Under the pieces are notes generated by a model. The model saw only the letters and a program-made list of their open reading frames with translations. It did no database searches and was not told where the DNA came from. Both the position numbers and the translations under genes were made by a program. From a bacterium UBP3_UBA3054 (GTDB lineage Bacteria; Auribacterota; UBA3054), in the NCBI GenBank assembly GCA_002366995.1, contig DFCM01000078.1:1-18005 (forward strand): a DNA stretch of 18,005 nt. Direction: 5' to 3'. The stretch's first letter is position 1. Every line of letters begins with the position of its first letter. Shown here piece by piece: positions 1-7,222 of the stretch.

Positions 1-1113
1 ATCGACGAGATCGACGCGGTCGGGCGCCACAGAGGCTCCGGACTTGGCAACGGCAACGACGAAAGGGAACAGACTCTGAACGCGCTTTTAGTCGGCATGG
101 ACGGCTTCGAGCAGAACGACGGCGTGATAATCATCGCCGCCACCAACAGGCCCGACGTGCTTGATCCGGCGCTTCTCCGTCCCGGCCGTTTCGACCGCCA
201 GGTGATTCTGGACATTCCCGATCTCAAGGGGCGCGAGGCGATCCTCAAGGTCCATGCCAAGAAAGTCAAACTGGCAGCCGATGTCGATCTTTCGAGCGTC
301 GCCAAGCAGACGCCCGGGCTTTCCGGCGCCGAGCTTGAGAACATCGTGAACGAAGCGGCCATCTGGGCCGCCAGGCAGAACCACGAGGAAGTCACCATGG
401 CGGACTTCGAGGCCGCCAGGGACAAAGTCTGCTTCGGCAGGGAACGCAAGAGTCTTGCGCTAGACGAGAAGGATAGGAAGATCACGGCGGTCCACGAGAG
501 CGGACACGCGATCGTCATGGCACTCTCTGAAAAGGGCGATCCTGTGCACAAGGTCACGATCATCCCGAGAGGCCAGGCTTTGGGCGCCACTTTCTCCATG
601 CCTGAAAAAGACAGGATGCACCGCTCGAAAGCCGAGCTGGAAGACATTCTCGTTTCACTTTACGCCGGGCGTGTGGCCGAGGAGATCGTCTTCGGCGACA
701 TAACGGCGGGAGCCAGCAACGACATCAAGCGCGCCACGGAAATAGCGCGGCGCATGGTCTGCGAGTGGGGCATGAGCGACAAGCTCTCGCCCAGAGTCTA
801 CGGGCAGCGCGAGGAAACGCTTTTCCTCGGACGCGAAGTGAGCCGCCAGGTAGATTACAGCGACGAGACCGCGAATCTTATTGACAGCGAGATAAACGCC
901 TTCATCCTGAAAGCGAAGAGCGAGGCGAAGCGGATCTTGACGGAACACCGCGAAGCCCTCGACAAACTTGCGGAAGCGCTTCTGAAATACGAGACCTTGG
1001 AAGGCTCCGAAGTGAAGGACATCATAGAGGGCAGGGAACTGGAACGCGAGAAAGCCGACCCGGACCCGGAAGCCAAACCTGAACCTGAAGAACCGGAGGG
1101 CGGGGGAGAGTAA
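1..1113 (+). CDS. ftsH: ATP-dependent zinc metalloprotease FtsH, 3' part (5' end outside window)
   Basis: FtsH is a membrane-anchored AAA+ protease that unfolds and degrades membrane and some cytosolic proteins. The reading frame is open from base 1, so the gene begins upstream; the first ATG at 97 is internal. The fragment (370 residues) opens at the Walker B motif (IDEIDAVG), then shows the second region of homology (NRPDVLDPALLRPGRFDRQV), the HESGH zinc-protease motif (H165, E166 and H169 of the fragment, bases 493-507) and the distal SNDIK aspartate (D241), a likely third zinc ligand. The protein ends in a Pro/Glu-rich acidic tail. The missing 5' part should hold the two membrane helices and Walker A. 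The stop codon shares one base with the folP start (TAATG), so translation is probably coupled. The ftsH-folP order matches E. coli. Assignment is firm from length and motif order. Confidence 0.97.
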   Translation: MDEIDAVGRHRGSGLGNGNDEREQTLNALLVGMDGFEQNDGVIIIAATNRPDVLDPALLRPGRFDRQVILDIPDLKGREAILKVHAKKVKLAADVDLSSVAKQTPGLSGAELENIVNEAAIWAARQNHEEVTMADFEAARDKVCFGRERKSLALDEKDRKITAVHESGHAIVMALSEKGDPVHKVTIIPRGQALGATFSMPEKDRMHRSKAELEDILVSLYAGRVAEEIVFGDITAGASNDIKRATEIARRMVCEWGMSDKLSPRVYGQREETLFLGREVSRQVDYSDETANLIDSEINAFILKAKSEAKRILTEHREALDKLAEALLKYETLEGSEVKDIIEGRELEREKADPDPEAKPEPEEPEGGGE

Positions 1114-1949
1114 TGCGTTCCTTTAGCTGGCGGATAAAAGGAAAGGACATCAAGTTTGAATGTCCCCAAGTCGTCGGGATCTTAAATCTGACGCCGGATT
1201 CCTTTTACGCCTCCAGCCGCAGCGCGACCCCCGAAGAGGCTCTTTCAAGAGCGAAAAAAATGATAGATGACGGCGCCGACATGCTCGATATTGGCGCCGA
1301 ATCGACGCGCCCTGGCTCCGCTCTCGTTGATGAGGCAGAGGAGGGGAGAAGGCTCTTCCCGGCGCTTGAAATGATAAGGAAAGCCCTGCCTGATGTGCTT
1401 GTTTCCATCGACACCAGAAGGGCGAATATCGCTGAAAAGGCGCTTGAACTAGGCGCTGACGTCATAAACGACGTCTCGGCGCTCAGCGATCCCGCGATGG
1501 CGCGTGTCGCCGCCAAATTTGGCGCTGGCTTCATACTGATGCACTCTCCCAGGGATCTTGCCAGCGGACAGAACGCGGAAATAAGCACAGCCGAAGTCAG
1601 AGCTTTCCTGGATGAGAAGACCGCGGAACTTGTGAAGGCCGGCCTTCCCGTCGACTGCGTCGTCTGGGACCCCGGTTTGGGATTCGGCAAGACGACGGAC
1701 GCCAACTGGCGCCTCGCAAATGAAATTGACAAACTGAACGCTCCGGGCGGCCGTATTATGTTCGGCGCCTCGAGGAAGCGTTTCACCAGACCTGATCCCG
1801 CGCTCCCCGAAAGCGAAAGCAATTCCGGGCTGCAGGGGACGATCAGGGCGAACCGCGTCGCCGTAGAAAAGGGCGCTTTCCTTTTGAGGGTCCATGACGT
1901 TAGGGAAGCGCGAGATCTTTTGACGGAAGGAGAAGCGTATGCCTCCTGA
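1113..1949 (+). CDS. folP: Dihydropteroate synthase
   Basis: FolP condenses p-aminobenzoate with hydroxymethyl-dihydropterin diphosphate in cytosolic folate synthesis and is the sulfonamide target. Its 278 residues match the family size. Visible motifs in order: GILNLTPDSF (22-31), DIGAESTRPGS (59-69), SIDTRRA (98-104), INDVSALSDP (118-127), WDPGLGFGKT (185-194), GASRKRF (218-224) and RVHDV (259-263). These cover the pterin, diphosphate and pABA-binding loops of this TIM barrel. The first loop reads SFYASSR where many homologues have SFSDGG, a modest variation. The ATG overlaps the ftsH stop by one base behind a G-rich Shine-Dalgarno (GGGGGAGA). The 3' end overlaps the next gene by 11 bases. 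No glmM follows, unlike in E. coli. Confidence 0.95.
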   Translation: MRSFSWRIKGKDIKFECPQVVGILNLTPDSFYASSRSATPEEALSRAKKMIDDGADMLDIGAESTRPGSALVDEAEEGRRLFPALEMIRKALPDVLVSIDTRRANIAEKALELGADVINDVSALSDPAMARVAAKFGAGFILMHSPRDLASGQNAEISTAEVRAFLDEKTAELVKAGLPVDCVVWDPGLGFGKTTDANWRLANEIDKLNAPGGRIMFGASRKRFTRPDPALPESESNSGLQGTIRANRVAVEKGAFLLRVHDVREARDLLTEGEAYAS

Positions 1950-3030
1950 AAAAGAGATCAGCACCTGGATCCTTTCGGCGGATTTCGATTATCCCGAATG
2001 CCTGCGCATCCTCAACGCCTACAAGGATCGCCGCAACATTACCGTCTGCCTTTCCGGCAAGGCGGTCAAGACCTGGCCCATCACAAGGTCCGCTATTTTG
2101 GCGGACGTTTTAGCTAGGCTTGAAAAACAGAAGATCGAATGGCTCTTCGAGGACATTCCCGAAGAGACTATGCGTTTCATCGATTTCACCAAAGAGCGCA
2201 GCGACACCATTACGGTCGCGAGGGTGGCCAGGGCCGGCAAGCGCAGGATCTACAACCTTATCGCGCGGACCGACCGTTTCCTGAAGATGCTGGTCTATCT
2301 CTTCAAGCTGATGCAGGACATCGTTTACTGGACGGTCTGCGGCCCCTTCATTCCGCACGGCTTCCGCTACGCCAGGACGCTCTACGAGATCACGAGCTGC
2401 GGCATGCGCTCCGTCGGCATCGTGCTTCTAGTCTCCTTCATCATGGGTCTTATTCTTGCTATGCAGGGCGGCGCGCAGCTGGAAAGGCTGGGCGCGGCCG
2501 TTATGGTCGCGAAGATCGTCGGTATGGTGACGGTGAGAGAGATTGGTCCGCTGCTTGCCTCGCTTCTGGTCACGGGCCGCTGCGGTTCCGCCATCACGGC
2601 GGAAATAGGCGCCATGGTGACGAGCGAGGAAATGGACGCTCTCAGAGCCATGGGCATCAGCATCACGAAGTATGTCGTGGTGCCGAAATTCGTGGCGTTG
2701 CTGATAATCCTGCCCTGCCTTACGCTTTTTGCCAACATCGTCTGCATCTACGGCTCTTACATTTTCTCCTACTACCAGCTGGGCGTCTCGACTTTCGACT
2801 ACTTCAACCAGACGGTCTCCGGCATGCACGTTGGCGATGTTTTCAACGGCTTGGCCAAGAGTCTGGCTGACGCCGTCATCATCGCGTATATCGCCGTCTA
2901 CCACGGGCTCACCACCAAGGGCGGCGCCGAGGGCATCGGCAGCTCCACTACGAGAAGCGTGGTCGTGACGATCATCTGGATCGCGCTGGCGCACCTTTTC
3001 TTCACGATACTTTTCTACTACAACCGCTGA
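1939..3030 (+). CDS. MlaE-type ABC transporter permease with N-terminal STAS-like extension
   Basis: This is the inner-membrane permease of an MCE (Mla-like) phospholipid transporter. At 363 residues it is about 100 longer than E. coli MlaE. Residues 1-105 are soluble, with the size and alternating pattern of a STAS domain; since MlaB is a separate STAS protein in E. coli, a fused MlaB-like module is inferred. Residues 110-363 are the MlaE fold, with hydrophobic segments near 157-178, 189-213, 250-274, 302-324 and 337-360. The conserved cytoplasmic stretch VREIGPLLASLLVTGRCGSA followed by AEIGAM and EEMDALRAMGI (about 199-240) is typical of the family and contacts the ATPase. The start follows AAGGAG at 1927-1932 and overlaps folP by 11 bases. 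The ATPase gene begins one base after the stop. Confidence 0.9.
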   Translation: MPPEKEISTWILSADFDYPECLRILNAYKDRRNITVCLSGKAVKTWPITRSAILADVLARLEKQKIEWLFEDIPEETMRFIDFTKERSDTITVARVARAGKRRIYNLIARTDRFLKMLVYLFKLMQDIVYWTVCGPFIPHGFRYARTLYEITSCGMRSVGIVLLVSFIMGLILAMQGGAQLERLGAAVMVAKIVGMVTVREIGPLLASLLVTGRCGSAITAEIGAMVTSEEMDALRAMGISITKYVVVPKFVALLIILPCLTLFANIVCIYGSYIFSYYQLGVSTFDYFNQTVSGMHVGDVFNGLAKSLADAVIIAYIAVYHGLTTKGGAEGIGSSTTRSVVVTIIWIALAHLFFTILFYYNR

Positions 3031-3031
3031 A

Positions 3032-3808
3032 ATGGAACAAAACGAGAACATAATCGAAGTCAGCAATCTGAAGCTTAGCTTCGACGACAGGGTGATCCTG
3101 GACGGCATCAGCTTTCAGGTGAAGCCCAAGTCGATCTTCGTCATTTTGGGCGGCAGCGGCAGCGGCAAGACGACGATCCTGAGAAACCTCCTGGGACTGA
3201 TCAAACCGGATTCCGGCAATATAAGGATCTTCGGCACGAATATCGTCGGGCTAAGCGACGACGAACTGTACGGCGTGAGGAAAAGGATCGGCATGGTCTT
3301 CCAGGGCGGCGCGCTCTTCAACTCCATGACGCTGGGCGAGAACGTGGCGCTGCCGCTGGAGGAATACACGACGTATCCGTCTTCCGTCATCGACTCGATC
3401 GTAGACTGGAACCTGAACCTGGTCGATCTTCTCCACGCGAAGCATCTTCTGCCGGCGCAATTGTCCGGCGGCATGAAGAAGCGCGCCTCCATCGCGAGGG
3501 CGCTCTCCATGAACCCCGAAATGCTCTTTTTCGACGAGCATACGACCGGCCTCGACCCCGTCATGGCGGCGGAATTGGACGAGATCATTCTGCGCCTCAA
3601 AAGGGAACTCGACATCACGGTGGTGGTGGTGACGCACGACATGACCAGCATAAGAAGGATCGCCGACTGCGGCATCATGCTTTACGACGGACACATCATC
3701 ACGCGCGGCACGCTTGCCGAAATGGAGGCGAGCACCGACATCAGGGCGATAGAATTTTTCCGCAATCACGAAGCAAAGGAAAAGGAGAAAATAAATGGCG
3801 ATAAGTAG
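3032..3808 (+). CDS. MlaF-type ABC transporter ATP-binding protein
   Basis: This ATPase should power the MCE transporter with the upstream permease. Its 258 residues show Walker A GGSGSGKTT (40-48), Q-loop Q91 within VFQGGALFNSMT (which is MlaF-like), signature LSGGMKKRASIARAL (144-158), Walker B MLFFDE (164-169), D-loop GLDP and switch histidine H202 (VVTHDM). One oddity is that Walker B runs DEHTTGLDP: the proline that usually follows the catalytic glutamate (DEPTTGLDP or similar) is histidine H170. All catalytic residues remain, so it is probably active. No Shine-Dalgarno is evident before the ATG; the upstream stop lies one base away, suggesting translational coupling. The 3' end overlaps the MCE gene by 14 bases. 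Confidence 0.93.
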   Translation: MEQNENIIEVSNLKLSFDDRVILDGISFQVKPKSIFVILGGSGSGKTTILRNLLGLIKPDSGNIRIFGTNIVGLSDDELYGVRKRIGMVFQGGALFNSMTLGENVALPLEEYTTYPSSVIDSIVDWNLNLVDLLHAKHLLPAQLSGGMKKRASIARALSMNPEMLFFDEHTTGLDPVMAAELDEIILRLKRELDITVVVVTHDMTSIRRIADCGIMLYDGHIITRGTLAEMEASTDIRAIEFFRNHEAKEKEKINGDK

Positions 3809-4805
3809 TTCGGACAAAATCAAAGCGATCATTTTCCTTATAGTGAGCGCTTTACTTATGGTCGTCATCATCCTTTCACTGGTGGGCACCCAGTGGATGA
3901 AGCAGAAGGACCATTACTACATCGAGTTTTCCGAAAGCTTGGGCGGCTTGTCGACGGGCTCGTCGGTAAGGTTCCACGGCATCAAGGTCGGCAAGGTCGT
4001 CAAGATGAACATCGACCTTCAGAACCAGATGGGTCTTATCGAGGTGGAAGTGGTGAAGAACACGCCGGTCAAGACTGACAGTATCGCGACCATCGAGGTC
4101 GAGTCCTTTGTGACCGGCACGAGGTACGTGCAGATAACGCCTGGCTCCGTGGGCGCCGATCTTCTGCCGCCCAACGATCCGGACGTCAAGATCGCCTGCC
4201 TGAAATCCGGCTTCCAGAAATTCGCCGGCAATATCGTGAACTTAGGTTCCCAGGCGCCCATGCTTGTCACCAACATCACCGCCATGTTCAGCCAGGGGAA
4301 CGCCCAGGCTGTTTCCGAGATAGTCCAAAACCAGGTGCCCGTGCTTTTGGACCACGTCAACGCCTTCTTCGCCTCGCAAAACGCCCTGATGGTCTCCTCG
4401 ATACTTGTGAGAGTCGACGCCCTCATACTGACGAACAGCCAGGCGTTGACGCAGGCTATCGCCGGCTTCAATTCCACCATAACGTCCGTCAACGCCATGG
4501 TCGAGGAGAACAGGGAAGTGACCAGGGAACTTTTGAAAAATTTGAGCAGCGCTTCCAAAACGGCGGACGGGCTGCTCTCGGAGAACAGGCTTTTGATCTC
4601 CAACATTCTCGTCAAGACCGGAACAAGCCTGGACGAACTGAAAGACATCATGAACGAAAACAGGCAGCCGCTGAGGGAGAGCCTGGAAAAGATCAGCAAC
4701 TCCGCCGGTCTCGTGGAGGAATTCGTCTCCGAACTTAAAAACCAGCCTTCAATGCTTATCTACGGTAAAGAACCTCAAAAGGAGGATTGGATCGATGAAG
4801 AATAA
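3795..4805 (+). CDS. MCE-domain (MlaD-like) substrate-binding protein
   Basis: MCE proteins form periplasmic hexameric rings that pass phospholipids between membranes and the permease. This 336-residue protein has one N-terminal membrane helix (about 10-31), then a single MCE domain (about 41-118) with the typical YYIEFSESLGGLSTGSSVRF, GIKVGKV and YVQITPG elements. A long, mainly helical and Asn/Glu-rich tail (about 150-320) contains regularly spaced 'NR' segments (EENREV, SENRLL, NENRQP), as expected for the helical needle or coiled coil of longer MCE proteins. It ends NQPSMLIYGKEPQ, a C-terminal pattern I associate with MCE proteins paired with lipoproteins. The start follows AAGGAG (3782-3787) and overlaps the ATPase gene by 14 bases. 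E. coli MlaD is much shorter, so this is closer to the Pseudomonas-type MCE operons with a DUF330 lipoprotein. Confidence 0.9.
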   Translation: MAISSSDKIKAIIFLIVSALLMVVIILSLVGTQWMKQKDHYYIEFSESLGGLSTGSSVRFHGIKVGKVVKMNIDLQNQMGLIEVEVVKNTPVKTDSIATIEVESFVTGTRYVQITPGSVGADLLPPNDPDVKIACLKSGFQKFAGNIVNLGSQAPMLVTNITAMFSQGNAQAVSEIVQNQVPVLLDHVNAFFASQNALMVSSILVRVDALILTNSQALTQAIAGFNSTITSVNAMVEENREVTRELLKNLSSASKTADGLLSENRLLISNILVKTGTSLDELKDIMNENRQPLRESLEKISNSAGLVEEFVSELKNQPSMLIYGKEPQKEDWIDEE

Positions 4806-5388
4806 ATCTTGGCTTATTGTTTGCGCGCTGCTTGCTTTGTCAGGCTGCGCCACAAATGCGCCGAAGACGACCGTGTATACCCTGGAACTTGACAAGTTCG
4901 AGGATACGGTGGTCGAGGAATCGCTGCCAGTCGCGGTCTTAATAGAGAACTGCGGCGTGAGGGAGGCCTACAAGACCAAGGCCCTGATCGCTTCGCCGGC
5001 TCCCTACGAGCTTACGAAAAGGGCGAACGCCGAGTGGGCGGAGTCTGCCGGAACACTTCTGAATTCGACGATCCAGAGCTACCTTGCCCCGCGCTGCGAC
5101 AAGGTCCTGCCGCCCGATTGGAAAGCGAAGGTCGCCTACGACTGTTCCATCCTCGTTTACCTTGAGGCGATGACTCAGGTGAAGCGCGGGAAGAACTGGT
5201 TCGCGGTCTTAAGGCTCTCTTACGAGGTGCTTCCCAAGAAGGGGGGGGCCGCAATGTTTTCAGGCCGTTTCGACAAGGCCGTGCCGGTCGCGGACGGGGA
5301 TCTGAACAACTACGTCATGACGCAGAGCGCGCTGGCTAAAGAATGGCTGGACGGACTCTTAGCCAGGCTGAAAAAGGCCGGGGAGTGA
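4795..5388 (+). CDS. ABC-type transport auxiliary lipoprotein (PqiC/DUF330-like)
   Basis: This is a predicted lipoprotein of 197 residues. A charged start (MKNK), a hydrophobic core and the lipobox LSGC put the lipidated cysteine at residue 18. The mature part begins TTVYTLEL, the beta-strand opening seen in the PqiC-type auxiliary lipoproteins that sit last in many MCE operons, where they are thought to form the outer-membrane end of the lipid path. The family call rests on this context plus the pattern of the fold, not on a catalytic motif. The start is set by a strong AAGGAGG (4779-4785) and overlaps the MCE gene by 11 bases. Codons 150-151 lie in a run of eight G (5241-5248), a possible slippage site. 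No MlaC-like periplasmic carrier gene is present in the window. Confidence 0.8.
   Translation: MKNKSWLIVCALLALSGCATNAPKTTVYTLELDKFEDTVVEESLPVAVLIENCGVREAYKTKALIASPAPYELTKRANAEWAESAGTLLNSTIQSYLAPRCDKVLPPDWKAKVAYDCSILVYLEAMTQVKRGKNWFAVLRLSYEVLPKKGGAAMFSGRFDKAVPVADGDLNNYVMTQSALAKEWLDGLLARLKKAGE
5241..5248 (+). repeat. G8 homopolymer inside the lipoprotein gene
   Basis: Eight consecutive G fall within codons AAG GGG GGG GCC (Lys-Gly-Gly-Ala, residues 149-152). As sequenced the frame is intact. A one-base gain or loss would change the last quarter of the lipoprotein. GGG is otherwise uncommon for glycine in these genes, which mostly use GGC. Confidence 0.9.
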
Positions 5389-5392
5389 ATCG

Positions 5393-5421
5393 TTGCCTCG
5401 GTGCATGAAACTTGCTATAAT
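5393..5421 (+). promoter_or_regulatory. Sigma-70 type promoter for the gcv operon (extended -10)
   Basis: A -35 like TTGCCT (5393-5398), a 17-base spacer and a perfect TATAAT (5416-5421) with an upstream TG (TGCTATAAT, extended -10) lie just after the lipoprotein stop. Transcription should start near 5428, giving a leader of about 50 nt before gcvH. That leader is A/T-rich and too short for a glycine riboswitch. The spacing and extended -10 make this one of the two best promoters in the window; usage is inferred. Confidence 0.8.
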
Positions 5422-5467
5422 TCGCGTTAAAATATAAATCCACATATTAATTTCACCAACTTCATTT

Positions 5468-5473
5468 AAGGAG
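5468..5473 (+). promoter_or_regulatory. Ribosome binding site of gcvH
   Basis: AAGGAG lies five bases before the ATG at 5479. It fixes the gcvH start and marks the first gene after the promoter at 5393-5421. Confidence 0.85.
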
Positions 5474-5478
5474 TTACT

Positions 5479-5865
5479 ATGAGCGTTCCCAGCGAACTTT
5501 ACTACACCAAAGACCATGAATGGGTCAAAGTCGAAGACGGCAAAGCCACCATCGGCATCACCGATTTCGCCCAGCACGAACTCGGCGACATCACCTATGT
5601 CGAGCTCCCGAAGCCGGAAACGACTTTATCGAAAGGCAACGAAGTCGCGACCATCGAGTCCGTCAAGGCCGCCAGCGACGTCTATTCGCCCATCACCGGC
5701 ACCGTCGACGAAGTCAACGAATCCCTCGACGCTTCCCCGGACGTCATCAACACCGACCCCTACGGCGAAGGCTGGATCTGCACCTTAAAGGACATCGTCG
5801 CCGACGATCTCAACACCCTCATGAACGCTGAACAATACGAGGCCTTCTTAAAGGAAGAGAAGTAA
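5479..5865 (+). CDS. gcvH: Glycine cleavage system H protein
   Basis: GcvH is the lipoyl carrier that shuttles the aminomethyl group from the P protein to the T protein and is then reoxidised by lipoamide dehydrogenase. At 128 residues it has the family length. The opening YTKDHEWVKVEDGKATIGIT is diagnostic. The lipoylation site is K63 in IESVKAASDVYSP, matching K64 of the E. coli protein. The C-terminal stretch with NTDPYGEGWI and a final EQYEAFLKEEK is also typical. It is the first gene after a strong promoter and is followed 4 bases later by gcvPA. gcvT, which often precedes gcvH, is absent from this window. Confidence 0.97.
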   Translation: MSVPSELYYTKDHEWVKVEDGKATIGITDFAQHELGDITYVELPKPETTLSKGNEVATIESVKAASDVYSPITGTVDEVNESLDASPDVINTDPYGEGWICTLKDIVADDLNTLMNAEQYEAFLKEEK

Positions 5866-5869
5866 AACT

Positions 5870-7222
5870 ATGTCTAACTACGGATTTGTGCCTCATGGCA
5901 GCGAAGACTTAGCCGAGATGCTCAAAACAGTCGGAGTGAAAAGCGTGGAAGATCTCTACGCCGCCATCCCGGAGGAATTGAGGATCAAGAAGCTGGCCCT
6001 GCCCGAAGGTATTTCAGAATACGAAGTCCAAAAGAGACTTTCGGCGCTTTCCAAACGCAACGATTCCAATCTCGTCTGCTTCATGGGAGGCGGTTTTTAC
6101 GATCATTTCATTCCCGCCGCGGCCGACGCCATCGCTTCCCGCGGTGAATTCACGACCTGCTACACGCCGTATCAGCCCGAAGTCGCGCAGGGAACGCTGC
6201 AGACGATGTTCGAATACCAGAGCGGCATGTGCCGCCTGACAGGACTGGAAGTCTCCAACGCTTCCGTCTACGACGGCGGTTCCGCGGTCTTCGAAGCGGC
6301 GGCCATGAGCTACCGCGTGACAGGAAGACGCCGTTTCCTGGTCGACGGTACGATCAATCCCATCTACCGCAACATGCTTGAGAGCTACGCCGCCAACATG
6401 AATTTCGAGTTCTGCGAGATCAAGGGCAAGGACGGCAAGGCTGACAAAGAGGCGATCAAAGCGGCCCTCGACAAGACGGTCGCGGCGGTCATTCTTCAGA
6501 ACCCCTCTTTCTTCGGCTGCGTGGACGATTACACGGACACGGCTCAGGCTGCCCACGAAGCGGGCGCTCTCTGCGTCATGATCTGCTACCCCTTGTCTCT
6601 GGCTTACCTGAAGACGCCCGGCGAAATGGGCGTTGACATCGCGGTCGGCGACGCCCAGAGCCTTGGCCTTCCCTTAGGTTTCGGCGGTCCGTATCTCGGT
6701 TTCATGGTGACGACCCTGAAGCTGGCCCGCAAGATGCCAGGCCGCATCTGCGGCGAAACGCACGACAAGGACGGCAACCGCGGTTTCGTTCTGACCTTGC
6801 AGGCCAGGGAACAGCACATCAGAAGGGAAAAGGCCACTTCGAACATCTGCTCCAACCAGAACCTCTGCGCCATCACGGCCACCATTTATTTGGCGCTGAT
6901 GGGCAAGGAGGGCCTCTACGAGGCCGCGGAGAGCAGCGCGAAGAACGCCGCCTACGCCCTTGACAAGCTGACTTCCGTTCCCGGTGTTTCCGCCACTTTC
7001 TCTTCGCCTGTTTTCAACGAGTTTGCCGTGACGCTGCCTTGCTGCGCCGGCAAAGTCTGCGAAAAACTTCTTGAGAAAGGATTCGCCGGCGGCATCCCGC
7101 TCGGCCGTTTCTTCGAAGGCATGGGCAATGTGCTCTTGGTCGCCTGCACTGAAAAGCGCACCAAAGCCGAGATCGACGCCTTTGCTGAAGCTCTTAAAAG
7201 CGCTATTGAGGAGGTAAAATAA
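5870..7222 (+). CDS. gcvPA: Glycine dehydrogenase (decarboxylating) subunit 1, alpha chain
   Basis: This is the N-terminal half of the P protein in organisms with a split glycine decarboxylase. With the beta chain it decarboxylates glycine and loads the aminomethyl group on GcvH. Its 450 residues are the usual length. Motifs include the start YGFVPHGSEDLAEML, FMGGGFYDHFIPA (usually FLGAGxYDHxxPA), the diagnostic RGEFTTCYTPYQPEVAQGTL, EYQSGMCRLTGLEVSNASVY and GGPYLGFM. The alpha chain has no PLP lysine; that is on the beta chain. The stop overlaps the gcvPB start by one base (TAATG), ensuring equal production of the two subunits. Confidence 0.96.
   Translation: MSNYGFVPHGSEDLAEMLKTVGVKSVEDLYAAIPEELRIKKLALPEGISEYEVQKRLSALSKRNDSNLVCFMGGGFYDHFIPAAADAIASRGEFTTCYTPYQPEVAQGTLQTMFEYQSGMCRLTGLEVSNASVYDGGSAVFEAAAMSYRVTGRRRFLVDGTINPIYRNMLESYAANMNFEFCEIKGKDGKADKEAIKAALDKTVAAVILQNPSFFGCVDDYTDTAQAAHEAGALCVMICYPLSLAYLKTPGEMGVDIAVGDAQSLGLPLGFGGPYLGFMVTTLKLARKMPGRICGETHDKDGNRGFVLTLQAREQHIRREKATSNICSNQNLCAITATIYLALMGKEGLYEAAESSAKNAAYALDKLTSVPGVSATFSSPVFNEFAVTLPCCAGKVCEKLLEKGFAGGIPLGRFFEGMGNVLLVACTEKRTKAEIDAFAEALKSAIEEVK

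Noticed and set aside
97..1113. FtsH starting at the ATG at 97
   Set aside because: The frame is open from base 1 and contains Walker B upstream of 97, so 97 is an internal methionine and the gene is cut by the window edge.
1254..1260. A7 run in folP as a programmed slippage site
   Set aside because: It lies in frame in a conserved housekeeping gene, and runs of 7 A or T occur elsewhere (for example T7 at 11301-11307), so there is no specific sign of programmed slippage.
5389..5478. A glycine riboswitch before gcvH
   Set aside because: The gap is only 90 bases and the transcribed leader about 50 nt with no aptamer-like helices, too short for the known glycine riboswitch.
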